Positions 1-7,523 of a stretch of 22,479 bases of DNA are shown here, in pieces (position 1 is the stretch's first letter; each line of letters begins with the position of its first letter). The notes below the pieces were generated by a model that saw only the letters and a program-made list of their open reading frames with translations, made no database searches and was not told the origin of the DNA. The position numbers and the translations under genes were made by a program. Where the stretch lies: positions 1-22,479 of the forward strand of contig CALDLG010000024.1 in assembly GCA_937910785.1 (NCBI GenBank). Direction: 5' to 3'. Source of the DNA: an uncultured Lachnospiraceae bacterium (GTDB lineage Bacteria; Bacillota; Clostridia; Lachnospirales; Lachnospiraceae).

Positions 1-956
1 TCATATCCGTTCAGAAAACCAACGATCGTCTCCGCCTGTACCCACCAGACGCGTTTCGTATCGACGACTCCCTTTTCACACTCGTTCGCAAGGGAATGCC
101 CGTCAAACGCCGTCCGGTAAACCTGATCCGTCAGATCGAGAATGATCGGCAGCATTTTATCGGTATACGCCTTTTCTCCAAGGATATCCGTTCCCCGGCG
201 GATCAGCCACGCCGTCTCGATATCGTGCCCGTAAGAATGCAAATCCAGAATGGAATGCATCTGCTCGTCGAAAAAGACCTCCTGTCTGTGCAGTTCCGGA
301 TTATAAACCTTCTCCGCAAAAGTGTCCAGAATCCATTGCAGCCTCTTTTTCACCTCTTCCGCATGACTGACGCGGTACAATTCCGTATAGGCTTCGAACA
401 CATGAAGCAGGGTATTCATCGTTTTATCGGCAATCACGCCGTTTTCGGACAGCTTGTCATTCCCGATCTTTACAAAGTCTCTGTCAAACGCTTCCTGATA
501 GCCGATTTCATCCATACAGCGGCTCTCTATGATATGAAAAAGCTCCATCGCCGTATCCAGTGCGCCCTGATCGCCAGAGGCGTCATAATAAGATGCCAGC
601 GCATAAATGGCAAAAGCCTGATTATAAGTATGTTTTGTCGTATCTTCCGGCGTTCCGTCATAATTTAATGACCAGTACACACCGCCCCTTTCCCGGTCCA
701 TGCAATACTTCTGCATGAACTCGTAGCCATGTTTGGCCTCCGCGAGAAGACTCTCATCCTTGAAAAGCAAAAAGGCGTTTGCAAAAAACCATGTAATGCG
801 GCTGTTCAAAATACAGCCTTTTACCGCCCTCTTATCGATTTGCAGGTTCTGATCCATCCATCCGTAATAGCCGCCGAATTCTTCGTCCCGCAAAGATTTC
901 CAAAAGGGAATGATTCCCTCCTTTAAGTGCTTTTTTATTTCTTCCACCATCATCAT
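1..956 (-). CDS. Cellobiose 2-epimerase (AGE superfamily), 3' end cut by the window
   Basis: This enzyme interconverts the reducing-end glucose of beta-1,4 disaccharides with mannose (cellobiose to glucosyl-mannose; lactose to epilactose) in the cytoplasm. The reading frame is open to base 1, giving about 318 residues of a family usually near 390-410, so the C-terminal part with the last catalytic histidine lies outside the window. Recognisable (alpha/alpha)6-barrel motifs, in order: HTYNQAFAIYALASYY (about 109-124), MNTLLHVFEAYTELY (180-194, with His185), HSYGHDIETAW (240-250, with His244) and VWWVQAE near the end. His185 and His244 match the positions of two catalytic histidines described for the Ruminococcus albus enzyme. 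An in-frame ATG at 968 sits directly against the GGAAGG ribosome site with no spacer; the ATG at 956 has a 12-base gap and its N-terminus (MMMVEEIKKHL) resembles homologues, so 956 is preferred. It follows the RNase H gene by about 23 bases and probably shares its transcript. Confidence 0.9.
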   Translation of the reverse strand, partial: MMMVEEIKKHLKEGIIPFWKSLRDEEFGGYYGWMDQNLQIDKRAVKGCILNSRITWFFANAFLLFKDESLLAEAKHGYEFMQKYCMDRERGGVYWSLNYDGTPEDTTKHTYNQAFAIYALASYYDASGDQGALDTAMELFHIIESRCMDEIGYQEAFDRDFVKIGNDKLSENGVIADKTMNTLLHVFEAYTELYRVSHAEEVKKRLQWILDTFAEKVYNPELHRQEVFFDEQMHSILDLHSYGHDIETAWLIRRGTDILGEKAYTDKMLPIILDLTDQVYRTAFDGHSLANECEKGVVDTKRVWWVQAETIVGFLNGY

Positions 957-979
957 CGTCTTTTTCATCCTTCCGCTTT

Positions 980-1633
980 TTATTCTTCGACCACTTTTCT
1001 GACCGGCGGAATCCCGTTTCCTTCCACCAGCGCTTTCCTGGCCAGCCTGTCCGCTTCTTCGTTATACCTGTTTCCCGTATGGGCTGCAATTTTCTGAAAT
1101 GTAATCCGAAGCCTTCTGCCATGCTCCTGCATAAACCGGGCATATTTCCGGGTCAGGTCGTTTTTCGCCCTCCATTGTCCGGTGGCCCACATTTCGATGC
1201 CCATATAATCATAGCAGATTCTGACCGCCGAATATCCGTTTTTATCACACCATTTTACGGCGAACATCGCTCCCAGCATTTCTCCCGTGACATTCCGCAG
1301 CGCCACGGATTCCGGATTATTTCCGTTTCCGGACTCCCGGACAATTTCACCGTCCGGCCTGATCATCACACAGCCAAAAGCGTATTTGCCAATTTCCGCG
1401 TCAAAGCTGCCGTCCACATACGCGATCAGCTGCCCCGGCTCCCCCTTTTCTTCCGAAAAAGCATCCGCCACTTCTTCCTTTATACCGGACAAATACTCCC
1501 TCGCTTCTTTTTCCGTCGGGAACTTATACTCCGCACCCGGATACCCGTCCACCGATGCCCGGCATTCGTCCCAAGACTTAAAAACACCTGTTATTTTTCC
1601 TTTTTTTACGGCATATACTTTTTTTCCCGCCAT
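980..1633 (-). CDS. rnhA: Ribonuclease HI with N-terminal RNA/DNA-hybrid-binding (viroplasmin-like) domain
   Basis: Degrades the RNA strand of RNA:DNA hybrids (R-loops, primers). From the start used here (217 aa), residues 5-50 form the small hybrid-binding domain (KVYAVKKGKITGVFKSWDEC and following), a linker spans about 51-68, and the RNase H fold follows. Catalytic acids visible: Asp74 (YVDGSF), Glu118 (VTGEML), Asp142 (CYDYMGIEMW) and Asp195 (NEEADRLAR), with His185 in AAHTGN. An upstream ATG at 1645 is in frame but lacks a ribosome site; the ATG at 1633 is preceded by GGGAG with good spacing and starts with the family-typical MAGKKVYAV, so it is preferred. It lies 29 bases downstream of the third ABC gene on the same strand, at the end of the exporter operon; a functional link to the transporters is not evident, and co-transcription is inferred from spacing only. 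Confidence 0.9.
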   Translation of the reverse strand: MAGKKVYAVKKGKITGVFKSWDECRASVDGYPGAEYKFPTEKEAREYLSGIKEEVADAFSEEKGEPGQLIAYVDGSFDAEIGKYAFGCVMIRPDGEIVRESGNGNNPESVALRNVTGEMLGAMFAVKWCDKNGYSAVRICYDYMGIEMWATGQWRAKNDLTRKYARFMQEHGRRLRITFQKIAAHTGNRYNEEADRLARKALVEGNGIPPVRKVVEE

Positions 1634-1662
1634 GCATTCTCCCATCTGACCGCTCTGCGCTT

Positions 1663-3615
1663 CTACATCTGTAACTGCCGGAGCCTGTAAAACTCACCTT
1701 TCTTTTCCATCAGCTCCTCATAGGTTCCGTATTCCCGCAGTCCGCCTTTTCCAATCACCGCAATATGATCGGCATTCCGGATCGTCGAAAGCCTGTGCGC
1801 CACGATCAGCGTGGTCCGGTCCTTCACCAGTCGTTCCGTCGCCGTCTGAATCTTTTCCTCGGAAATGCTGTCGAGTGCCGACGTCGCCTCGTCCAGAATC
1901 AGCACCTTCGGATCTCTGATAAAGGCTCTTGCGATGGAAATCCGCTGTCTCTGCCCGCCGGACAGATTTCCTCCGCGCTCCGTAACCATCGTTTCCACAC
2001 CATCCGGCATCTGACCGATCACCTCTTCCAGATTGGCCGCCCGGATAATCTCCGTCAGCTTTTCATCGGAAATATCCTCTTTGCCGTATGTAATGTTCTC
2101 ACGAATGGTACCGGAAAAAAGTATCGGCGTCTGCGGTACCACCGCCAGATTGGAACGGAAGCTCTTCAGATTGATACCTTCCATATCCTGACCGTCGATC
2201 AGCACCCGCCCCTCCGTTGCATGCAGAAAACCGATTACCATATTCAGAATCGTCGTTTTACCTGCGCCGGATTCCCCGACGAAGGCCACCGTTTCGCCCT
2301 CTTTGATCTTCAGGTTCAGATGCTCAAATACCGGCGCGTCCCCCTTCGGATACCGGAATCCGGTATCTTCAAAAGTAATTTCGCCCCGGATGGCAGAGAG
2401 TTTCTTCTTATTATGATAGTCCTCCACATCATGACAAAGCATCACGTCTCCGATAGAATCCACGGACTCCAGTCCTTTCGCAATCGTTGGGAGCAGCGTG
2501 ATGATGGAGGATACCTGCGCGATGATGGAAGCAAAATACGTCTGATACATGACCACTTCGCCCACGCTGATTTTGCCCTGACTGGCCAGATAGCCGGTAA
2601 AGCCAAGACATAAAACCTGAAAAATCTGAAAAGCCGCCCAGCTGATCGACGAAAAGTAGGACTGCACCATATCCAGGCACAATCCGGAACTCGCCACATG
2701 ATAAAGCTGATGCGCCATCTTATGCGTTTCCTTTTCCTCCAGCGCATGCGCTCTCGTAACAGGAATCATCTCGATCATTTCCATGACATGAACGGAAGTC
2801 TCCTCCATATCCTTCCGGAACACCCGGTTATACCGTTTGATTCTGCCCTTAAAAGCCACCATGATGCAGACCGCAACCGGTATTGTTGCCAGAAAAAAGA
2901 AGAAGACGGTCATGCTCTTTGTCACCACAACTCCGAAAGAAACGGCTATGTTCATGATAATGCTGAGCACCGAAATAAAGGTCTGCTTGGACAGTGTCTC
3001 GATCTGCTCCACATCCCGCATGATCTTGGACTGTAATCTCCCGGACTGCATCTCGGTATGATAGCTGATCGACAGCTGCTGCAGACGGCGCACGAGGGAG
3101 CAGCGAAGATCGCGCTCCACATTCCGGATCGCCCGCGCATAAAACAGCGTATAAAAATAGTTGGTCAGAACATTCTGCGCGATGAGCACAGCCATTATCA
3201 TGACCTGAATCATGATTTTCCTGCCCGCATCCTCTCCCCGGCCCGTCGCGATATTCACGATATTGGCCGTCACAATCGGCAGAACCCACGCCGGAGAATG
3301 CTTGATGGCAAAAAAGAGGATGGACAGGCAGAGCTCCAGATAATGTCCCTTATAGATGCCGACCAGCGTTCTCAGCGAATGGTTTTTATTCCTCTTAAAA
3401 GTTTCTAACAGCTTCCGCTCCGTCTCATCCAGATCGGTATCCGGATGCAGACCGTACTGTGCCCCGTTCTTTCCCTGTTTTTCCGTTTCCTGTCGGAAAC
3501 AGCTCTGTTCGTTTTCAGACCGTTCTTCTGTCTTTCTCGTATCTCTGGTCATTCCCGGTTCCTCTCCGTCCGCTTTGGCAGCTCTCCGCCACACCGCCGT
3601 CTGCTTTTTCAGCAT
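1663..3615 (-). CDS. ABC exporter half-transporter (TMD-NBD fusion), canonical ATPase site
   Basis: A 650-aa type IV ABC exporter with an N-terminal six-helix membrane domain and a C-terminal ATPase. The NBD carries the A-loop Tyr (FRYP), Walker A GESGAGKTT near residue 446, LSGGQRQR near 550, Walker B VLILDEATSALD near 570 with the catalytic Glu, and H-loop AHRLS. Both the signature and the Glu are canonical, so it could work as a homodimer, unlike the two genes upstream. The first ~80 residues are charged and without membrane segments, an extension not usual in this family; the membrane domain begins around SLRTLVGIYKGHYLELCLSI. An in-frame ATG at codon 22 is an alternative start, but the ATG at 3615 has AAGGA five bases ahead. 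It begins 15 bases after the second exporter gene ends, so it belongs to the same operon. Substrate unknown; a lipid, peptide or drug exporter role is inferred from the family. Confidence 0.93.
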   Translation of the reverse strand: MLKKQTAVWRRAAKADGEEPGMTRDTRKTEERSENEQSCFRQETEKQGKNGAQYGLHPDTDLDETERKLLETFKRNKNHSLRTLVGIYKGHYLELCLSILFFAIKHSPAWVLPIVTANIVNIATGRGEDAGRKIMIQVMIMAVLIAQNVLTNYFYTLFYARAIRNVERDLRCSLVRRLQQLSISYHTEMQSGRLQSKIMRDVEQIETLSKQTFISVLSIIMNIAVSFGVVVTKSMTVFFFFLATIPVAVCIMVAFKGRIKRYNRVFRKDMEETSVHVMEMIEMIPVTRAHALEEKETHKMAHQLYHVASSGLCLDMVQSYFSSISWAAFQIFQVLCLGFTGYLASQGKISVGEVVMYQTYFASIIAQVSSIITLLPTIAKGLESVDSIGDVMLCHDVEDYHNKKKLSAIRGEITFEDTGFRYPKGDAPVFEHLNLKIKEGETVAFVGESGAGKTTILNMVIGFLHATEGRVLIDGQDMEGINLKSFRSNLAVVPQTPILFSGTIRENITYGKEDISDEKLTEIIRAANLEEVIGQMPDGVETMVTERGGNLSGGQRQRISIARAFIRDPKVLILDEATSALDSISEEKIQTATERLVKDRTTLIVAHRLSTIRNADHIAVIGKGGLREYGTYEELMEKKGEFYRLRQLQM

Positions 3616-3630
3616 CTCTTCCTTATCATC

Positions 3631-5403
3631 TTACGCCGAAAACTGCGCCATGTAAAGCTGATAGTAAACGCCCTTTTTCGCAAGCAGTTCCTGCGCGTTT
3701 CCTTCTTCCACGATATGACCGTCATCCACTACAAAAATGCGGTCCGCATGCTGAATCGTGGAAAGTCTGTGGGCAATGACGAAGGAGGTCCTTCCCTTCA
3801 AAAGGTTTTCGATGCCGCGCTGTACCAGAATTTCCGTTTTCGTATCGATACTGGAGGTCGCCTCGTCCAGAACGAGAATCTTCGGCATGGATACCATCGT
3901 CCTTGCAAATGCAAGAAGCTGCTTCTGTCCGATGGAAAGGCCGCCGCCCCGTTCGGAAAGCTCCGTATCATAACCCTTATCCAGTTTCATGATGAAATCG
4001 TGGGCATTAACGGCCTTTGCCGCCGCGACGATTTCCTCATCCGTGGCATCCAGTTTTCCGTAACGTATGTTGTCTTTTATCGTGCCCGAAAACAGGAAAT
4101 TATCCTGTGTCATGATGCCCATCTGTCTGCGCAGGCTTTCAATGGACACCTTTTTCACATCTCTGCCGTCCACCAGCACCGTTCCCTGCTGTACGTCGTA
4201 AAAACGGCTGATCAGATTGACGATCGTGGATTTACCTGCGCCTGTCGGTCCGACAAGCGCGATGGTCTCACCCGGCTTAATCCGGAAGCTCACATCATCC
4301 AGCACCTTCACTTTATCGTCATAGGAAAAGCTCACATGATCGAATATGACTTCTCCCGTAATTTCCGGCATCTCTTCCACATCCGCTCCGTCCGCAATGG
4401 CAGGCGGCGTATCGAGTATCTCGAAAATCCGCTCCGCTCCCGCGATATTGGTGACGAGCTGGTTATAAAAATTGCTGATATTCTGAATCGGATGCCAGAA
4501 CATCGACAAATAGGTGCTGAATGCGATAAACGTACCGACGGACACCTCCTCCACGCCAAGAATCACGATTCCCGTAAAATACAGAAGAATGCATCCCAGG
4601 CCCCAGGAAAAATCGATAACGGAGCCGAACGCGTCGCTCAATCTCACTGCATCGATAAAAGAGCCTCTGTGCTCACCGATCAGCTCATCAAAAGTATTCC
4701 TCGTCTCCTCCTGCGCGTGAAAGCTCTGGATAACCCGGATACCCGCCATATCCTCATGGATGAAGGCATTCAGGTTCGCGGATTTTTTCCGGAAGGTCTG
4801 CCAGCGCGGATGCGCCTTGATCTCGATAAAAACCATTCCACCGACCATAAGCGGCAGGGACAGCATGGAGGCAAAGGCGAGCTTCGGATTTTTATAAATC
4901 ATGATTCCAACCACCGCCACAATCGTAAATCCGTCCGGTATGAGCGTCGTCACGCAGTTGGAAAGCACATTTTTCAGAGAGTTGATATCCCCGATAATTC
5001 TGGATAAAATCTTTCCGGTCGGCCGGCTGTCAAAAAAGTGAAAATCCAGCTTCTGGATATGGGTATACAGCTCCTGCCGTATTGTCAGCAGAATCTGGTT
5101 GCACACCTTCGCCATAATATACATCCGCAGCTTGATCACCACCACAAGAAACAGGTTCAGGATAAGCGCCACAATCAGAAGCCGGTACAATCCCTGCAGG
5201 TCGCCTGTCGCGATATGATGATCGATCGCCTCTTCCATAATCAGCGGATTCAACAGGCTGACCACCACGCCATACCCCATGATCACAAGAACCAGCACGA
5301 TCTGCCACCGGTAAGCTAACAGATAAGCGAAGAGTCTTTTCAACGTATGTATTTTGCTTCGTTCCACACTCTTTTCATCATCTTTATAAGAATTGACTGC
5401 CAT
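3631..5403 (-). CDS. Heterodimeric ABC exporter subunit with catalytic Glu (BmrD/TM288-like)
   Basis: A 590-aa TMD-NBD half-transporter. Six membrane segments precede an NBD with A-loop Tyr (VSFSYDD), Walker A GPTGAGKST near residue 385, a non-canonical signature LSIGQKQLLAFAR near 487, Walker B ILVLDEATSSID near 508 (Glu present) and H-loop AHRLS. In heterodimeric multidrug exporters (TM287/288, LmrCD, BmrCD) the subunit with the intact Glu tends to carry the altered signature, while its partner has LSGGQ but lacks the Glu. That is exactly the pattern with the gene just upstream. The ribosome site AAAGGAGG lies inside the last codons of the upstream gene, and only three bases separate that gene's stop from this ATG, indicating translational coupling and a 1:1 complex. 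Substrate unknown; drug or lipid export is inferred. Confidence 0.94.
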   Translation of the reverse strand: MAVNSYKDDEKSVERSKIHTLKRLFAYLLAYRWQIVLVLVIMGYGVVVSLLNPLIMEEAIDHHIATGDLQGLYRLLIVALILNLFLVVVIKLRMYIMAKVCNQILLTIRQELYTHIQKLDFHFFDSRPTGKILSRIIGDINSLKNVLSNCVTTLIPDGFTIVAVVGIMIYKNPKLAFASMLSLPLMVGGMVFIEIKAHPRWQTFRKKSANLNAFIHEDMAGIRVIQSFHAQEETRNTFDELIGEHRGSFIDAVRLSDAFGSVIDFSWGLGCILLYFTGIVILGVEEVSVGTFIAFSTYLSMFWHPIQNISNFYNQLVTNIAGAERIFEILDTPPAIADGADVEEMPEITGEVIFDHVSFSYDDKVKVLDDVSFRIKPGETIALVGPTGAGKSTIVNLISRFYDVQQGTVLVDGRDVKKVSIESLRRQMGIMTQDNFLFSGTIKDNIRYGKLDATDEEIVAAAKAVNAHDFIMKLDKGYDTELSERGGGLSIGQKQLLAFARTMVSMPKILVLDEATSSIDTKTEILVQRGIENLLKGRTSFVIAHRLSTIQHADRIFVVDDGHIVEEGNAQELLAKKGVYYQLYMAQFSA

Positions 5404-5406
5404 AGT

Positions 5407-7140
5407 CTACGCCTCCTTTCTTTCCGCCATATCGCCGTACTGGGCATGATATGTCTCATAGTATAATCCCTTTTGCGCAAGTAGGCTTTCGTGGGTTCCC
5501 CGCTCCGCGATGCCGCCGTCCTGCAGCACCAGAATTTCATCCGCATGACGCACTGCGCTGATACGGTGGGCAATAATGATTTTCGTCGTGTCCTTCAGCG
5601 TTTCCAGTGTTTCCTGTATCAGATGTTCCGTTTCCATATCGAGCGCGGAAGTGGAGTCATCCAGAATCAGGATCGGGTCTTTCTTGGAAAATGCGCGCGC
5701 AATGCTGATTCGCTGCTTCTGTCCGCCGGAAAGGCCCACGCCCCGTTCTCCGATAACCGTATCGTATTTCGCCTCCATCCGCTCGATAAAGCCGCTCGCC
5801 TGCGCATCGGTCGATGCCTTCCGGACCGTCTGATAATCCGTCGTGCTTTTTTTACCCAGTTTGATATTCTCATTGATGGTGTCCGAAAACAGGAATACAT
5901 CCTGTGTCACGCTGCTGATATTCGTCCGGAGCTGCTCCAGAGAAAGCCGGCGGATATCCACACCGTCGATAGAGATCGTACCGCCCGTCGCGTCATACAT
6001 TCGCTGCAGCAGCTGTACGATGGATGTCTTTCCGGCTCCGGTCGCTCCCATGATACCGAGCGTTTTCCCCGGCTCCAGCGTAAAGGAAATATCGTGCAGA
6101 ATCTCATACTGATCCGCCTTATGAAAAGAGACGCCGTCAAAGCATACTTTTCCCTGAATTTTCTCCAGTATGACAGGCTCGTCAACTTCCCGGATGCTCG
6201 GTGTTTCCTGATAAATCTTCTTAATCTTCTTATTGGAAGCAACCGCCGAGGAAAAGCTGTTGGTCAGCCAGCCGAGCATTTCCATCGGCCATACGATGTT
6301 ATTGGAATACTCCACGAACGCGGTCATTTCCCCAAGCGTCATCTCCCCGGCAATGACAAACCTTCCGCCGACCAGTATGGTCAAAATGGGCAGCAGCTTG
6401 GAAACCACCGAAAAATAAGGGTCATATTTTACAAACAGCTTCGACTGCTTCATATTCAGATCATAGTATCTTTTATTATGCGAAAGGAATTTTCCGATTT
6501 CAAACTTCTCTCTCGCAAAAGCCTTGACCGTCCTTACCCCGGCCAGATTTTCTTCCGCCACCGTATTCAGCGCGGCGTTCTCCTCGCTGATCTCCTCATA
6601 AACGGCGCCCAGCTTTTTCTCCATGACGATCGCAATCGTTCCGCAGAAAAGCATCGCCGCCGTCGGAATCAGCGCAAGCTTCCAGTTCAGCATATACATG
6701 CATACGAGCACGATGCCCGTATGATAGAATACCTCAATCAGAAGCATCCCTACGAAACCAAGCGCGTCCCAGATAATATCGATATCCTCCTTGACGCGGG
6801 CCATCAGCTCACCGGTATTGGTCCGGTCAAAAAAATCCGCGCTCAGCGACTGGATATGTACGAACAGGTCCCGGCGCATCTGTGCCGAAATTTTGGAACC
6901 AATCCGGTCAAAGGTAAATTCCTTGATATACTGGAATGTGCATCTCCCCAGACCGATGCCCAGAAATCCAAGCAGCAGATATTTCAGTTTTCCCATATTC
7001 CCACCGACGATCACATCGTCCACAACGGATTTCGTCAGCCGCGGCGCCATCATATCAAGCGTCACCGCGATCAGCAGCGAAACCACCGCCAGCAGATATG
7101 GTATTTTATTTTCCCAGATATAAGTTGATATTTTCTTCAT
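5407..7140 (-). CDS. Heterodimeric ABC exporter subunit with degenerate ATPase site (BmrC/TM287-like)
   Basis: A 577-aa half-transporter, first structural gene of the exporter operon. The N-terminus (KKISTYIWENKIPYLLAV) leads into the six-helix membrane domain. The NBD has Walker A GATGAGKTS near residue 365, canonical LSGGQKQR near 470, and Walker B ILILDDSTSALD near 490: the residue after the Walker B Asp is Asp rather than the catalytic Glu, the hallmark of the non-hydrolysing site of heterodimeric exporters. The A-loop aromatic also appears replaced (SFHK instead of SFxY). The H-loop AHRIS is intact. Its partner is almost certainly the coupled 590-aa gene. The ATG is preceded by AAGGAGA at a rather long 13-base spacing, just downstream of an intrinsic terminator and a leader ORF, suggesting expression depends on read-through. 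Confidence 0.94.
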   Translation of the reverse strand: MKKISTYIWENKIPYLLAVVSLLIAVTLDMMAPRLTKSVVDDVIVGGNMGKLKYLLLGFLGIGLGRCTFQYIKEFTFDRIGSKISAQMRRDLFVHIQSLSADFFDRTNTGELMARVKEDIDIIWDALGFVGMLLIEVFYHTGIVLVCMYMLNWKLALIPTAAMLFCGTIAIVMEKKLGAVYEEISEENAALNTVAEENLAGVRTVKAFAREKFEIGKFLSHNKRYYDLNMKQSKLFVKYDPYFSVVSKLLPILTILVGGRFVIAGEMTLGEMTAFVEYSNNIVWPMEMLGWLTNSFSSAVASNKKIKKIYQETPSIREVDEPVILEKIQGKVCFDGVSFHKADQYEILHDISFTLEPGKTLGIMGATGAGKTSIVQLLQRMYDATGGTISIDGVDIRRLSLEQLRTNISSVTQDVFLFSDTINENIKLGKKSTTDYQTVRKASTDAQASGFIERMEAKYDTVIGERGVGLSGGQKQRISIARAFSKKDPILILDDSTSALDMETEHLIQETLETLKDTTKIIIAHRISAVRHADEILVLQDGGIAERGTHESLLAQKGLYYETYHAQYGDMAERKEA

Positions 7141-7167
7141 TTTCTTATGATGTCTCCTTCTCAGCGC

Positions 7168-7205
7168 AAAAAAAACAGCCGCTGCCGAAATAGCCCGCGA
7201 CTGTT
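7168..7205 (-). terminator. Intrinsic terminator/attenuator in the leader of the ABC exporter operon
   Basis: Read on the minus strand, a 9-bp stem (AACAGTCGC with GCGGCTGTT, one G-U pair) encloses a 14-base loop and runs directly into eight T residues (7168-7175). This is a textbook rho-independent terminator. It stands 27 bases before the first ABC exporter ATG and downstream of both the promoter (7457-7485) and the leader ORF (7282-7413), so it must be passed for the operon to be expressed. That position makes it an attenuator rather than an end-of-operon terminator. It would also stop read-through from the GH13 gene upstream. Confidence 0.85.
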
Positions 7206-7281
7206 CGTCTTATATTTCTGTCCTGTTCCAATCCATCTCCCCATCCGAATACGCCGACGCTGCCACGCCGCCCGTCACCGG

Positions 7282-7413
7282 TCACAGGGGTCTCTGAATG
7301 AGCCAGTCATAAACGGAGGCCATTTCCTGTCTTCTTTCTTTGTTCTGTTTTGTAATAAATCCCATCCCGGACTTTCTCATCCTATTTAACTCAAAACGTA
7401 CTGACATGCTCAT
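7282..7413 (-). CDS. 43-aa leader peptide ORF of the ABC exporter operon
   Basis: A short ORF not homologous to anything I recognise. It starts with ATG at 7413, preceded by an excellent AAAGGAGG ribosome site at 2-3 bases (a second ATG two codons on, at 7407, has a better 8-9-base spacing), and ends at TGA 7282-7284. The product begins MSMSVRFELNRMRKSGMGFI and ends ASVYDWLIQRPL; it is basic in the middle (KQNKERRQ) and has no membrane segment. It lies about 36 bases after a strong promoter and 77 bases before an intrinsic terminator that guards a BmrCD-like exporter pair. By analogy with the Bacillus subtilis bmrB-bmrC-bmrD operon, where translation of a small ORF controls terminator formation in response to ribosome-targeting drugs, it is inferred to be a regulatory leader. 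Translation itself is unproven. Confidence 0.75.
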   Translation of the reverse strand: MSMSVRFELNRMRKSGMGFITKQNKERRQEMASVYDWLIQRPL

Positions 7414-7456
7414 GACCTCCTTTCTCCAAATTCTGATTTTCTGTAACGTACTTGCT

Positions 7457-7485
7457 ATCATAAAGGATTATCCGCTAAAAGTCAA
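7457..7485 (-). promoter_or_regulatory. Sigma-A promoter of the leader/ABC exporter operon
   Basis: On the minus strand: -35 TTGACT (7480-7485), a 17-base spacer, and -10 TATGAT (7457-7462). Both hexamers are five of six to consensus with ideal spacing. The expected start site is near 7450, giving an untranslated stretch of about 36 bases before the leader ORF. No other comparable promoter was found between the GH13 gene and the exporter genes. Confidence 0.8.
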
Positions 7486-7523
7486 CCAGTTTTTTCTATT
7501 TTCCATCTGTTTTTTCCTTTTGC

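Noticed and set aside
3445..5007. Long plus-strand open frame of about 520 codons
   Set aside because: It is antisense to two ABC exporter genes whose motifs are unmistakable; its translation is rich in His/Arg and has no recognisable domain or ribosome site.
5491..7128. Long plus-strand open frame of about 545 codons
   Set aside because: Mirror of the 577-aa ABC exporter gene; no domain, and composition typical of antisense frames in GC-biased codons.
7396..7453. Two copies of AGTACGTT flanking the start of the leader ORF
   Set aside because: Eight-base direct copies about 50 bp apart, one inside coding sequence; not convincing as operators.
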